Shown piece by piece: positions 52,830 to 62,624 of a stretch of 64,000 nucleotides of DNA. Each line of letters starts with the position of its first letter. Position 1 is the stretch's first letter. Both the position numbers and the translations under genes were made by a program. Under the pieces are notes generated by a model that did no database searches, was not told where the DNA came from, and was given only the letters and a program-made list of their open reading frames with translations. Source of the stretch: Fimbriimonadia bacterium (GTDB lineage Bacteria; Armatimonadota; Fimbriimonadia; Fimbriimonadales; Fimbriimonadaceae); NCBI GenBank assembly GCA_030427425.1, contig JAUICQ010000006.1, positions 1-64,000 on the forward strand, written 5' to 3'.

Positions 52830-53396
52830 TTAAAACAGACTCTTCTTTGGTGTACTGATATTGGGCATAACCTTATACTGCATGTTAATATTAAAGAGAT
52901 TCTCTTCACAGATAAACTCTTTACAGTGGGCTAAATTTTCAGCTAGTGGATAATAGGAGTCCTGAACATCTCTACCATAACCTTTTACGTCCTTTACATT
53001 GGAAGGGAAGGAAGGGTGCTCTACAATCTCTTCACTGCCTGGGTTTTTCAGTAAGAAAAGATTACTTCTAATAGGAATAGCTACCGGATTTATATTGTCT
53101 ACTAAATGGAAGCTAGAGATGGAGCAGATAGGTACATTACGTGTGTAGGCTAAAATTTTAGCGTATGTAGTGCCAATTTTAATCCCCGAAAAACTTCCCG
53201 GACCCACATCAATTACTACCTTAGTAATATCATGAATAGTAGCGTTCAGCTCCGCTAAGGAGTGTTCAATAAGCATGGGTAGTTTTACACCGCAGCTCTG
53301 TTTGGCTTCTTCTTGTATTGAGGAGAGTAGTTGGAATTTTGGAGAAAAAAAAGCCACGTTACATAATGAACTAGATGTGCTTATGCAGAGTATCAT
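52830..53396 (-). CDS. tsaB: tRNA threonylcarbamoyladenosine biosynthesis protein TsaB
   Basis: 188 residues. ILCISTSSSLCNVAFF (ASKHA phosphate-1-like start) and VVIDVGPGSFSGIKIGTTYAK (the GPGSFTGLRIG signature) identify TsaB, the scaffold partner of TsaD for t6A37. It is shorter than E. coli TsaB (~230); the C-terminal half is reduced. It follows rplK on the same strand, 19 bases apart. tsaE, tsaD and rimI are not adjacent. Confidence 0.9.
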   Translation of the reverse strand: MILCISTSSSLCNVAFFSPKFQLLSSIQEEAKQSCGVKLPMLIEHSLAELNATIHDITKVVIDVGPGSFSGIKIGTTYAKILAYTRNVPICSISSFHLVDNINPVAIPIRSNLFLLKNPGSEEIVEHPSFPSNVKDVKGYGRDVQDSYYPLAENLAHCKEFICEENLFNINMQYKVMPNISTPKKSLF

Positions 53397-53415
53397 GTAA
53401 CGTGGTTAGTATTAA

Positions 53416-53841
53416 TTAGTCTTCTATTTTAACACCCATCGATCTAGCGGTACCAGCGATAATTCGCATGGCCATCTCTTCATCGTGTGCGTTAAGGTCT
53501 GGCATTTTTTGTTTAGCTACTTCTTTTAATTTTTCTTTAGTAAGTACGCCTACTCTTTCTGTTAATGGGTTAGACGCGCCCTTTGTAATTCCAGCAGCTC
53601 TTTTGATTAAATCGGCAGCTAATGGCTCACGTACTTTGTAGGTGTAAGACCTATCTTCATAAACGGTCACTTCTACAGGTAGAACAAAACCCATCTGCTT
53701 GGATGTTGCTTCATTATACTTTTTAATGAAGTCTCCGATGTTTACACCAGCTTGCGCTAATGCCGGACCCACTGGAGGTTGAGCGGTTGCTTTACCTGCA
53801 GGGATATTGAGTTTTATATTGTGTGTTACTTTTTTTGACAT
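53416..53841 (-). CDS. rplK: 50S ribosomal protein L11
   Basis: 141 residues. [42 protein letters not shown]-like stretch ([12 protein letters not shown]) and [10 protein letters not shown] are diagnostic. It forms the GTPase-associated centre with 23S rRNA. In most bacteria rplA follows and secE-nusG precedes; here tsaB follows and no nusG is upstream, so the cluster is broken. The 172 bases upstream (53842-54013) show no gene. Confidence 0.97.
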   Translation of the reverse strand: MSKKVTHNIKLNIPAGKATAQPPVGPALAQAGVNIGDFIKKYNEATSKQMGFVLPVEVTVYEDRSYTYKVREPLAADLIKRAAGITKGASNPLTERVGVLTKEKLKEVAKQKMPDLNAHDEEMAMRIIAGTARSMGVKIED

Positions 53842-54013
53842 CTGCTTTTTCCTAATAACCTCTTCCGTAGAATATTAATTCTAAAAAACTATTCTACCCT
53901 TGTTAAAGAAATTATGTAAATATTCTAATTATATATTAAGGATTATACCGTTTAATTGTGGTGTAAATGTCTAGAATAGATGCATGCTACCTGTACATAA
54001 GTGTGAAATAATA

Positions 54014-55231
54014 TTAAAAGTTGTATTTTTTTGGTAAAGCAACTTCTGTGATGATGGTAGGGCTGTTGCTCTCATAAACTTTTTTAACATCATCTAGCTG
54101 CAGACAAAAGAGTGAAGAATTCTCTCCGCTCTCTTTGGTAGCCAGATATATTTTATCAGTGTCCTCGGTACTGTTTACTGCCCAGCATGTTACAAAATTT
54201 ATATTATTGTGGATTTCTGGAGCGATATTCCAATCGATTCTTTTCCAGCTATATCCCTGATCTGTTTTTGTAATCTCTATCCCTATGTCACCATAATTGT
54301 CCCAAGAATTGGTATTAGGAGCCAATTGGATATAGAATTTATCAGATATTATAGAGGCGAATAGGTTTCTAAGACTAATCTTCTCTTTACCAAAGTCTAT
54401 CGATAGCAGCAACTCTATGTTTGGTGTGAACTTATCTTGCCAACAATCTTCGGTAATTTCTAGTTTAACAATCTGAATGGTATTATCCATGTTTAAGGAA
54501 GCGATTGTACAGGACGATCCACTGTCTTCATCTATGGAAAAAACTATCTCTTTAGATTCGTGAAGAATAATAGGTAATTGATTGGCTTCATTATGGTTAT
54601 GTACCACTAATCGATTTAAGTTTTCTTCAGTATCGGAATATACAGCTAACAGTGTAGACTTGTTTATAAAATTACCTTTGAGACATTTTATACCAGATGA
54701 TCCCAATTTCTTCTGTAGAATGGGGTTCATGATGGTTGCATCGTTTGGTAGCAAACATTCAGCATGGGTGTTTTTGGTATTTAAAGACATTAGTTTATTG
54801 CCAGATGCATATAGAAGGGTGCTTGGGTGGAACCTATCCATTTCAAGAGAGTTTTTAGGAGTTTTGCTAAATGTTTTTCGGATGATAGCTTCTGATTTCA
54901 AATCCCATTGATATATTTCAGGGAAGTTAGTATCCCGATTGCTTACAAAGTAGACATTGCTACCATCACCGCTCCAGACAGGGAAAGAGTCTCTAACCCC
55001 TGCTTTTGATGTATAATGAGGCATGATTGTACTGCCATCCTCTTTTATTATTCTTAACTGATTTCCTTTCTGTGAGAGTTCATTAATACATACCCACTTT
55101 GAACAGTCTATCTTGGTTAACGAGACATCTATGTTGTTATTTTTAAACCAGTGGAGAAGTAGCATGAGGAACGATATAGAGAGGAGGGTCCATGCGGCAC
55201 TTTTCTGTACTTTCTGATTGAATATCTGCAT
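54014..55231 (-). CDS. Membrane-anchored PD40/TolB-like beta-propeller protein
   Basis: 405 residues. One N-terminal transmembrane segment (~12-28; WTLLSISFLMLLLHWF) is followed by an extracytoplasmic domain with at least one clear PD40 blade (FPVWSGDGSNVYFVSNRDTN, then EIYQWDL) and further beta-rich repeats. Propellers of this type bind proteins or peptidoglycan partners (TolB-like) or occur in surface proteins. No tol-pal genes are close. Function undetermined. Confidence 0.72.
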   Translation of the reverse strand: MQIFNQKVQKSAAWTLLSISFLMLLLHWFKNNNIDVSLTKIDCSKWVCINELSQKGNQLRIIKEDGSTIMPHYTSKAGVRDSFPVWSGDGSNVYFVSNRDTNFPEIYQWDLKSEAIIRKTFSKTPKNSLEMDRFHPSTLLYASGNKLMSLNTKNTHAECLLPNDATIMNPILQKKLGSSGIKCLKGNFINKSTLLAVYSDTEENLNRLVVHNHNEANQLPIILHESKEIVFSIDEDSGSSCTIASLNMDNTIQIVKLEITEDCWQDKFTPNIELLLSIDFGKEKISLRNLFASIISDKFYIQLAPNTNSWDNYGDIGIEITKTDQGYSWKRIDWNIAPEIHNNINFVTCWAVNSTEDTDKIYLATKESGENSSLFCLQLDDVKKVYESNSPTIITEVALPKKYNF

Positions 55232-55369
55232 CTTAATATTTATTTTATCTTAAAATAAAACATCGTAAATTTATCAGTGTGTGTAACACACGATTCTACA
55301 AGCTTTATAGCAATTTATCTTGCAATCAAGCCTGATGAAATTACTTGAATCGACCTATGTAATATTATC

Positions 55370-55762
55370 ATGAAGTTGAAAACAGTAGTTATGATATCTG
55401 GAATTTCCCTATTAGTAGGTTGTGGGGAAAATAATGCCGTTAGTGAATACTCTAAAGCTGAGACTGTAACTTTTGTAGAGTCTTCAGTTACTAGAGAAGA
55501 AACATCTGAGAATGAAGTTTGGGAGAAGATAAAAAAACAAGAGTCTATAACTTCAAACGACTTAAAGGTTGTGGCTCCTGATGTAGTTAAAGCAGTGTAT
55601 ATCCGTGGTAAGTCAGCTCCTGCTGAAACTGGAGTAATGATTGTTGGTGCACCTAGTACTATGTATAAGTATATAAACTACGATGGATCTAATACCTGGC
55701 ACTTTTTTAAAGAGAATGAAGTTTCATCAGGAATAGCGCCTGAGTATACTTTTGGTTGGTAA
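55370..55762 (+). CDS. Small lipoprotein of unknown function
   Basis: 130 residues. A lipoprotein signal (MKLKTVVMISGISLLVGCGE; lipobox LVGC, Cys18) predicts membrane anchoring. The mature part is acidic at first and then a compact domain ending in EYTFGW. No family recognised. It ends just before a perfect palindrome shared with the convergent gene. Confidence 0.7.
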   Translation: MKLKTVVMISGISLLVGCGENNAVSEYSKAETVTFVESSVTREETSENEVWEKIKKQESITSNDLKVVAPDVVKAVYIRGKSAPAETGVMIVGAPSTMYKYINYDGSNTWHFFKENEVSSGIAPEYTFGW

Positions 55763-55778
55763 TATTCTCTTAATAGAG

Positions 55779-55806
55779 TATCGATCTATTTATAAATAGA
55801 TCGATA
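55779..55806. terminator. 28-bp perfect palindrome between convergent genes
   Basis: TATCGATCTATTTA/TAAATAGATCGATA is fully self-complementary. It lies 16 bases after the lipoprotein stop and covers the stop of the convergent gene. Likely two-way terminator, like the 58-bp palindrome near 24370. Confidence 0.6.
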
Positions 55807-56557
55807 CCGGTCCATTTTTGGATAAGACTTCTGGTTGTTCCATAATTTTTTGAATGGTGATGCATTCTAATGTTGTTTGTAAGCAATGCAATTCACTGAG
55901 ATACTGTTTCCCATCTTCTTCTAAATTATCACATTCGTCAGAAAACTGAATGTTAATAGCAATGTTGTTATGGATAGTCTCTAAATGTTTAGCAAGATCA
56001 TTTACTTGTATGTTATTACCATATTTTTCTCTAATGGAATTAATTTTTTGTAATACCAATAGATAGTGGGTAGTGAGTGTGTTTAAGATATCTTCTTTTA
56101 AAGAATCTTGTCTCTGAAGCTCTATTTCTTCATTCTGCAACTCTTCGTATAGAATTTTTTTTAATAGGTTATATCTCAGGCTTCTCTGTGGAGCTTTTAG
56201 ATTGTATTCATCATCGTTAGGTATTTGTATGGTTAGCTTCTTTGATGATTTCTTTTTATTATTTTTCCACGTGTCTTGTAAGTTTTTTAGTTCACATATC
56301 ATTTTTTGTTGTACGGCAGACTTCCAATGGTGAAATGCATATGCAAGCTCATTTTCAAGCAAAAAGCACTGGATAGATTCACGTATAATGTTGAATGTTG
56401 CCTCAAGATGGGCCTCTTTTACTTTGTCGCTAATAGAACGTTTCAGCGGGATGTCGTCTGATGCAAAGTTAGCTGTCCATGCAGCAAAAACAATCAAAAA
56501 CAGCAGAATTCTGTTTAAATATTTTTGTCTTAAGTAAACAGCTAGATGTAGTTCCAT
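55790..56557 (-). CDS. Exported helical protein of unknown function
   Basis: 255 residues. A signal-type segment (ILLFLIVFAAWTANFASDD) starts at about residue 17. The mature protein is almost all helix, with long charged stretches that may coil (KNNKKKSSKKLTIQI, EELQNEEIELQRQDSL). No family recognised. It lies 32 bases after mutS2 on the same strand and may be read with it. Build and charge resemble the other exported unknowns of this window. Confidence 0.65.
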   Translation of the reverse strand: MELHLAVYLRQKYLNRILLFLIVFAAWTANFASDDIPLKRSISDKVKEAHLEATFNIIRESIQCFLLENELAYAFHHWKSAVQQKMICELKNLQDTWKNNKKKSSKKLTIQIPNDDEYNLKAPQRSLRYNLLKKILYEELQNEEIELQRQDSLKEDILNTLTTHYLLVLQKINSIREKYGNNIQVNDLAKHLETIHNNIAINIQFSDECDNLEEDGKQYLSELHCLQTTLECITIQKIMEQPEVLSKNGPVSIYL

Positions 56558-56589
56558 GGAATCTCTTAATAAGAAAGTAATTTATTGAA

Positions 56590-58935
56590 TTATATCTTAA
56601 AATAAGCGATTGTGGAACCATGTCCTCCATCTTGTTCCTCTCCGTTGGAAAAATTCTTTATTCCCGGATGATTTTTTAAGTATTCCCGTATAACGTTTCT
56701 GAGTATCCCCCCTCCTTTCCCATGGATTATTTTTACACTCGTGAGGTTACTCAACATCTGTGCATCGATAAACGACTCTACTTTCTCAAGCGCGTCTTCT
56801 GCTAGCATTCCAATAACGTTTATGCTCATCTTACTCTCCATACTTGCTTTAGATAGTTGACGATGTTTATTGGTTCGAATAGTATGCTTAGGTGTATTAG
56901 TTTTCACAACTTCTAGGTCTTTATATGGAATTTTTGTTTTCATTATTCCAATACTAACCAACGCATCTTGTTCGAATAACTTAAGTACAGTCCCTTTCTG
57001 ATTGTATTTCGTAGCATGGACAGTATCGCCCTCTTTCAGTAGACTTTTAGATGTGGTGGAATGAGATTCTTCAGGAAACTGATTTTCTTTTTGAGTGCTA
57101 ATCTTCTGTAAAAACTTTTTAGATCTTTCTCGTGCTGCATCAATATCACGTGTTGTTGATGCTCGTTTTATCTCCTCGAACAGATCGCTTAGTTCTATGC
57201 GGATCTCTCTAAGATTCTCTTCAAATTCTGCTCGAAGATTTTTCTTAACATTTTTTTCTGCATTTCTAGATAGTTCAAGTCTTTCTTCAAGTTCTTTTTC
57301 TAGATTCTTTAATTTATGGGAGAGTTTGTCCGAATCGCTCTGGGCTTTTCTGGCAATGCTTTCTGCAGCATGAAGCTTCGAGAGTGCTTCTGTAAGCGCA
57401 AGATTACCTTCTCCCAAATACTGTTTCGCAGAAGCTATAAGAGCTTTAGGGAGTCCGAACTTGTCAGCAACATGGAATGCATTGCTGGATCCGGTCTTTC
57501 CCATAATTAGTCTGTAAGTAGGCTCTAATGTTTTTGCATGAAACTCCATGGCAGCATTTTTGATATTTGGATACTTAAAAGCCATCAGTTTAAGACTGCT
57601 ATGGTGGGTGCTAATAGCAAGGAGAACATTCTTTTTCTGGAATTCAAGAACAATCTGTTCAGCTAGCGCAGATCCTTCATTGGGATCGGTGCCAGAGCCT
57701 AGTTCGTCTATAATAATAAGCGAACCCTCCTCGGCACTCTTTAACGTTTCCGCAATAAACTTCATATGAGCGCTAAATGTGGAGAGCTCGTATTCTATAT
57801 TCTGATCGTCTCCAATATCAGCAAAAACACCAGATATCGGACCTATTTCAAAATATTCTGCTGGAGGCAGGATGCCGTTGTAGGCCATTATGGTGAATAG
57901 CCCTAGTATTTTTAAGGACACGCTTTTTCCGCCGGTATTGGGTCCGGATATAATTAGCGTATTGTTTTCAATCCCTAGATTGATATCAATCGGAACTACC
58001 TTGTTGTTGGGTATCAGAGGGTGCCTGCCGTGAAGTACTTTGATACAAGGATAATCTTTAAAGTATGGTTGAGTTCCATCAATATTAATAGAGTATTTTG
58101 CTTTAGCCTGTATACTGGCAAGTTCTATTAAAACATTCTGATTATTTACAAAGTGATGGTAGTTGTTTTTAATTTCTGCTGTAAGTTCTGTTAGTATTCT
58201 TAAAATTTCTTGTTTTTCTTCACACTCTTTCTGTATTAAATTGTTTGTAATATCATGCACATCTTCCGGTTCAATAAAGATGGTGTGGCCCGTACTGCTG
58301 GTATCGAGGATATACCCACGGATCTTCCCTTTGAAATCGGATTTAAGAGGGAGGGTGAGTCGGCCGTTACGTTGAGTGAAATAGTTTTCGGAAAGATAGG
58401 GTTGATGTTTGCCGGACAAATATTTTTCTATAGATTGAACGGCTTTCTGCCTTAATCTAATAATATCTCTCCGTATTTTAGTGAGTTCTGGTGATGCGGA
58501 ATCTGAAATCGATCCGTCCTCGTGAATACTGTTTAGTATCGTTTCTGTGAGTTTCGGAATCAGTTTAATCTTGCTAGAAAGAGTACTAATAAGTGGAGTA
58601 TCTTCTTCTATGGTGCTAATGATAGCAGTGATGTGATTGGCTAATTTTAGCTGAGTGCCAAAAATTCGTATTTCAGTGGGTTCTAGGACTCGTATTTGTT
58701 CTAGTTTTCTGTGAAAAAGTGTGATATCATTTAATGGGTGATAGCTTGTTTCTGGGTGGTGTTGAAGGATTTTTATATACTCACAGGTGGCTTGAATGCT
58801 ATCCTTGCACCGATTAATGTCGAATGGTTTTAATGTAGAGACAAATTTATTTGCTAAAGATGTGTCACAATAGTTATAGATTTGCTGAAGAATTTTGTAT
58901 AATTGCAATGATTTTAAAGAGTGCTCTTGTAGCAT
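56590..58935 (-). CDS. mutS2: Endonuclease MutS2
   Basis: 781 residues, the usual length. MutS core and clamp domains (~1-310), ATPase with Walker A ISGPNTGGKSVS (~330-341) and IIIDELGSGTDPNEGSALA as Walker B, a long coiled coil (~500-620), and a C-terminal Smr nuclease domain (INVIGMLAEDALEKVESF, KIIHGKGGGILRN). MutS2 limits recombination between diverged sequences or rescues collided ribosomes, depending on species. It is divergent from the gene at 58976. Confidence 0.96.
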   Translation of the reverse strand: MLQEHSLKSLQLYKILQQIYNYCDTSLANKFVSTLKPFDINRCKDSIQATCEYIKILQHHPETSYHPLNDITLFHRKLEQIRVLEPTEIRIFGTQLKLANHITAIISTIEEDTPLISTLSSKIKLIPKLTETILNSIHEDGSISDSASPELTKIRRDIIRLRQKAVQSIEKYLSGKHQPYLSENYFTQRNGRLTLPLKSDFKGKIRGYILDTSSTGHTIFIEPEDVHDITNNLIQKECEEKQEILRILTELTAEIKNNYHHFVNNQNVLIELASIQAKAKYSINIDGTQPYFKDYPCIKVLHGRHPLIPNNKVVPIDINLGIENNTLIISGPNTGGKSVSLKILGLFTIMAYNGILPPAEYFEIGPISGVFADIGDDQNIEYELSTFSAHMKFIAETLKSAEEGSLIIIDELGSGTDPNEGSALAEQIVLEFQKKNVLLAISTHHSSLKLMAFKYPNIKNAAMEFHAKTLEPTYRLIMGKTGSSNAFHVADKFGLPKALIASAKQYLGEGNLALTEALSKLHAAESIARKAQSDSDKLSHKLKNLEKELEERLELSRNAEKNVKKNLRAEFEENLREIRIELSDLFEEIKRASTTRDIDAARERSKKFLQKISTQKENQFPEESHSTTSKSLLKEGDTVHATKYNQKGTVLKLFEQDALVSIGIMKTKIPYKDLEVVKTNTPKHTIRTNKHRQLSKASMESKMSINVIGMLAEDALEKVESFIDAQMLSNLTSVKIIHGKGGGILRNVIREYLKNHPGIKNFSNGEEQDGGHGSTIAYFKI

Positions 58936-58975
58936 ACTTATATTGTAACTTTTTATAGGAGAGAAAATTAAATTA

Positions 58976-59782
58976 GTGGAAGGAAAAATTAGTAAGAATG
59001 TACTTTTGATGTTATTGATGAGTGTTTTTGTTTGCGGACAAACTGCTATGGATCTGGAAAGTAGAGTTGTATTGCAGCGTGATATATTGCAAGGTGATAT
59101 ACTGCCTATAAAGTTGAATTCTGAAAAGAAAAATACATCCTACTCTAATGTGAATTCTCTAGGGGTGGATTGTTCTCTTAGCGATTGGTCTGATGATGAA
59201 GATGATACAGATATACTAAGAAGAGCTGAGATTGAGAGAAGAAATACCGAGAGCGATGTAGCCCGTTATTTACAATTGAGAGTTGCTCAAACAGCATCCC
59301 CTAAATTTAAGAGCGATTATCAGAGAATTCAAAAAGATCAACTATTGAATAAAGAGTGGGAGTGGAAATCGAGTGTTTTCTCTAGTGACGGAGAGGAAGA
59401 CTATGAAGATGTATTTTCGCTAGAGGAAGATACTCCTGTATTTCATAAGTTTGTCATGCAATCTTTTAGAAGTTTTGAGAAAACAAAGGATAAGTTAAGC
59501 ATACGTGGTTATTGGGAAATGCATACTGGTGCTTGTTTTGAAGAATTAAAGATAAAGGGTGGATTTGAACTAGTCTTTGTTACGAGGAGTGCAGGTTTTG
59601 GTGGTGCATATTCACCTCATGCAGATCTTGTGCTGAGTGTAGGTACACGTCAAATAGCGAGGATTCCATGCAGGATGAGACAAGATGATGATGAGAGTCT
59701 GTATTTTATTTTTAGTGACAATGTTATGATAGATGGAGTGAAGCTTCCTGTGAATGGGTTGCTAGAACAAGTGAATCAGTAG
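58976..59782 (+). CDS. Exported acidic protein of unknown function
   Basis: 268 residues from a GTG at 58976; AGGAGAG lies 12 bases before it, a little far but the only candidate. Signal peptide (KNVLLMLLMSVFVCGQTA). An acidic linker (SDWSDDEDDTD, then DGEEDYEDVFSLEED) precedes a ~110-residue beta-rich C-terminal domain. No family recognised. It occupies the place where secY-adk-map would normally precede infA, so the ribosomal cluster is interrupted here. Confidence 0.68.
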   Translation: MEGKISKNVLLMLLMSVFVCGQTAMDLESRVVLQRDILQGDILPIKLNSEKKNTSYSNVNSLGVDCSLSDWSDDEDDTDILRRAEIERRNTESDVARYLQLRVAQTASPKFKSDYQRIQKDQLLNKEWEWKSSVFSSDGEEDYEDVFSLEEDTPVFHKFVMQSFRSFEKTKDKLSIRGYWEMHTGACFEELKIKGGFELVFVTRSAGFGGAYSPHADLVLSVGTRQIARIPCRMRQDDDESLYFIFSDNVMIDGVKLPVNGLLEQVNQ

Positions 59783-59872
59783 TTCTGGTAAATATTAAGG
59801 AAAGTTGTTTTACGGCATAAAATAGCAAATGTGTAAAAATTGGGTATAATTATATAGTTAAGTAACATTGTA

Positions 59873-60136
59873 ATGAGAAAACAGTTTAATAGACACCATA
59901 AGAAAAAAAAGGTAACTGATAAGGAAGAGGGTATCGAGGTAGAGGGTCACGTAGTTGAGAATTTACCTAATGCAAGATTTCGAGTAAAGTTAATAGATCC
60001 TGAAGTAGAGGTATTGGCCCATATCAGTGGAAAGATGCGCATGCACTATATACGTATTCTTCCCGGAGATAGGGTTAAGATAGAGCTTTCTGCTTACGAT
60101 ACAACAAGGGGTAGGATTACTTATAGATTCAAATAG
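59873..60136 (+). CDS. infA: Translation initiation factor IF-1
   Basis: 87 residues. [41 protein letters not shown] and [12 protein letters not shown] are the S1-like IF-1 fold. It has a ~15-residue basic N-terminal extension ([14 protein letters not shown]) not found in the standard 72-residue protein. First gene of the infA-rpmJ-rpsM-rpsK-rpoA-rplQ-truA series. Confidence 0.95.
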   Translation: MRKQFNRHHKKKKVTDKEEGIEVEGHVVENLPNARFRVKLIDPEVEVLAHISGKMRMHYIRILPGDRVKIELSAYDTTRGRITYRFK

Positions 60137-60222
60137 ATTATTTGATAATAGTCCAGTTATTTTTTTTTAAATAAGGTACTATTAATTTTGGTTAGTTCTA
60201 TATTTACCAAATCGGTGAAACT

Positions 60223-60336
60223 ATGAAAGTTCGAGCAAGCGTAAAGAAAATTTGCGATAAATGTAAAGTAATTAAGCGTGAAGGGGTTCTTCGTGTAATA
60301 TGTGAGAATCCAAAACATAAACAGCGACAAGGTTAA
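60223..60336 (+). CDS. rpmJ: 50S ribosomal protein L36
   Basis: 37 residues ([20 protein letters not shown] ... RQG). The zinc ligands are present: Cys11, Cys14, Cys27 and the His in NPKH, so it is the zinc-binding C+ form. It lies between infA and rpsM. Confidence 0.95.
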   Translation: MKVRASVKKICDKCKVIKREGVLRVICENPKHKQRQG

Positions 60337-60364
60337 GATTTAAGTTAAGGAGAATAGAAGAAGC

Positions 60365-60742
60365 GTGGCACGTATAGCAGGTGTAGATATTCCTCGAAAT
60401 AAAGCAGTATTATATTCATTGCCCATGATTTATGGGATAGGCAGAAAGAATGCAGCAGATATTATCAGCAAAGCTGGTATCGATCCTACCAAGAGAGTGA
60501 AAGATCTTACAGAGGTTGAAATTGGTAAGATTCGTGAAGTGATTGATGCAGATTATCAGGTAGAAGGTGATTTGCGTAGAGAAGTTCACGGTAACATTCG
60601 CCGTTTAATTGAGATTGGTTCTTATCGTGGTTTAAGACATAGAAGAGGTCTTCCTGTAAGAGGGCAGAATACCAGAAGTAACGCTAGATCGCGAAAAGGT
60701 AAGCCAAAGACAGTTGCAGGTAAGAAGAAGGCCACTAAGTAA
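60365..60742 (+). CDS. rpsM: 30S ribosomal protein S13
   Basis: 125 residues from a GTG with AAGGAG upstream. [33 protein letters not shown] and [20 protein letters not shown] are diagnostic. It contacts the 50S subunit and the P-site tRNA. Followed by rpsK 16 bases later. Confidence 0.97.
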   Translation: MARIAGVDIPRNKAVLYSLPMIYGIGRKNAADIISKAGIDPTKRVKDLTEVEIGKIREVIDADYQVEGDLRREVHGNIRRLIEIGSYRGLRHRRGLPVRGQNTRSNARSRKGKPKTVAGKKKATK

Positions 60743-60758
60743 GGGATATTGATAACAT

Positions 60759-61148
60759 ATGGCTAAAAAAGTAGTAAGTAACAAGAAAAAAGAGAAGAGG
60801 CTAGTAGCTTCTGGTATAGCTCATATCCATTCAACCTTTAACAATACCATCATTACTATCTCTGATGCTACCGGTAACGTGTTATGCTGGAGTAGTGCAG
60901 GTGCAAGTAATTTTAAGGGTAGCAGAAAAGGGACTCCTTTTGCTGCGCAGGTTGCATGTGAGAAGGCTGTAAGGAAAGCTGTTGAGCATGGTATGAAGCA
61001 GATTGAAGTTCGCGTATCTGGACCAGGTAGTGGAAGAGATACAGCGATAAGATCCATCAATAATGGTGGAATGGAAGTTACAGCAATCGTAGACGTAACT
61101 CCGTTGCCATATAATGGATGCCGACCACCTAAGAAGAGAAGAACATAA
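60759..61148 (+). CDS. rpsK: 30S ribosomal protein S11
   Basis: 129 residues. [31 protein letters not shown] and [17 protein letters not shown] are typical. The next gene is rpoA, 18 bases on; rpsD, which stands between them in E. coli, is missing here, as in Firmicutes and cyanobacteria. Confidence 0.97.
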   Translation: MAKKVVSNKKKEKRLVASGIAHIHSTFNNTIITISDATGNVLCWSSAGASNFKGSRKGTPFAAQVACEKAVRKAVEHGMKQIEVRVSGPGSGRDTAIRSINNGGMEVTAIVDVTPLPYNGCRPPKKRRT

Positions 61149-61166
61149 GCATTAGATAGGTACATT

Positions 61167-62162
61167 ATGCCAAATATTCAGACATTAGAATTAAAAGAAG
61201 AGTTCGGTAAGTTTGTATTAGAACCATTAGAAAAAGGTTATGGACAAACAATTGGTAATGCTTTGAGAAGAGTGCTTTTAAGTTCCATACCAGGTTCGGC
61301 AGTTACTGCTATAAGAGTAGAAAAAGTATTTCATGAGTTTAGTTCCATACCGGGTGTTAAAGAAGACGCTACGGAACTAATTCTTAACTTAAAAGATGTA
61401 GTAATTAAGATAGATCCGGAAATTGCTGGTTTACAAGAACAGGTCCTCCGATTAAATGTGAAAGGTCCTGGAAAGGTAACAGCGGTTGATATTGAGTGTC
61501 CAGATGGCGTGGAAATTGTTAATCCTGAGTGCTACATAGCAACTATTAGCGATCCCGATGCATCTCTAAAAATGGAACTTTTCGTTAGTAGAGGAGCTGG
61601 ATATTTATTGCCAGATAAGCACGATCATCACAAAGGTATCATAGGGTTGCTACCAGTAGGTTCGCAGTTTACACCTGTAAACAAAGCTAACTTTACAGTA
61701 GAGCAGACTCGTGTAGGAACACAAACCGATTTTGAAAGATTAATTATCGATATTTCAACTAACGGTTCAGTTGCTCCTAACGATTGTGTTAGCCAGGCTG
61801 CACAGATTCTGGATAAGTACTTTAAGCAGTTCTTTGCTTTAGGTGCATTAGATCCACATCTTAACATCGATGAAACACCGGTTGAAGAGGATGAAGGTAA
61901 TAACTTGCCTGATATGAGAATTGAAGAACTAGGATTCTCTCAGAGAACTTATAACTGCTTGAAACGAGCTGTTATAACAACTCTTAAACAGTTGGCACAA
62001 GCTTCAGAAGCAGAAATATCTGGTATACGCGGATTCGGTAAAAAGTCGCTTAATGAAGTTAGAGATAAACTAGCTGAATACGGTGTGGCACTTAAAGGTA
62101 ACTCCGGAGCCTATAGATACGATTCCAATATGGATGACTACGAGGACGATTTAGATTTATAA
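61167..62162 (+). CDS. rpoA: RNA polymerase alpha subunit
   Basis: 331 residues. The N-terminal assembly domain (GYGQTIGNALRRVLLSSIPG; FSSIPGVKEDATELILNLK) runs to ~230. After a linker, the C-terminal domain (IEELGFSQRTYNCLKRA, GIRGFGKKSLNEVRDKL) contacts DNA and activators. A short acidic tail (DDYEDDLDL) ends it. rplQ follows 12 bases later. Confidence 0.97.
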   Translation: MPNIQTLELKEEFGKFVLEPLEKGYGQTIGNALRRVLLSSIPGSAVTAIRVEKVFHEFSSIPGVKEDATELILNLKDVVIKIDPEIAGLQEQVLRLNVKGPGKVTAVDIECPDGVEIVNPECYIATISDPDASLKMELFVSRGAGYLLPDKHDHHKGIIGLLPVGSQFTPVNKANFTVEQTRVGTQTDFERLIIDISTNGSVAPNDCVSQAAQILDKYFKQFFALGALDPHLNIDETPVEEDEGNNLPDMRIEELGFSQRTYNCLKRAVITTLKQLAQASEAEISGIRGFGKKSLNEVRDKLAEYGVALKGNSGAYRYDSNMDDYEDDLDL

Positions 62163-62174
62163 TAGGTATAGAAA

Positions 62175-62621
62175 ATGAGACATAAGGTAGATAGAAGAAA
62201 ATTAGGTTTACCATCAGATCAGCGAATGTGCTTGCTAACTAACTTGGCTAGACAGTTCGTTAGAAATGGATTTGTAAATACTACTCACTGTAGAGCTAAA
62301 GAGGCTCAGAGAATCGTAGAAAAGCTAATTAATACAGCTAAAAATGATACTCTTCACGCTAGAAGAGAAGTTAGAAAAGTATTAGTAGGACATTCTACAT
62401 CCTCCAAGAAACCTGAAAAATTACTCGCAGGAAAATCGGAAGAAGAAAAATTAGTTATTCTCCAACAGAGAAGCTTAATTAATGGTGAAGATCTAGTTAC
62501 ACACTTGTTTAAGAATGTTGCTCCTAAGTATAAAGACAGAAAGGGCGGATATACAAGAGTAACCAAAACCGGATTAAGAAGAGGAGATGCTGCTACTACT
62601 GCAGTATTAGAATTAGTCTAA
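62175..62621 (+). CDS. rplQ: 50S ribosomal protein L17
   Basis: 148 residues. MRHKVDRRKLGLPSDQRMCL and the basic body with YTRVTKTGLRRGDAATTAVLELV at the end are diagnostic. A ~30-residue insertion (HSTSSKKPEKLLAGKSEEEK) makes it longer than the ~115-127 of many species. truA starts three bases after the stop. Confidence 0.96.
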   Translation: MRHKVDRRKLGLPSDQRMCLLTNLARQFVRNGFVNTTHCRAKEAQRIVEKLINTAKNDTLHARREVRKVLVGHSTSSKKPEKLLAGKSEEEKLVILQQRSLINGEDLVTHLFKNVAPKYKDRKGGYTRVTKTGLRRGDAATTAVLELV

Positions 62622-62624
62622 ACT

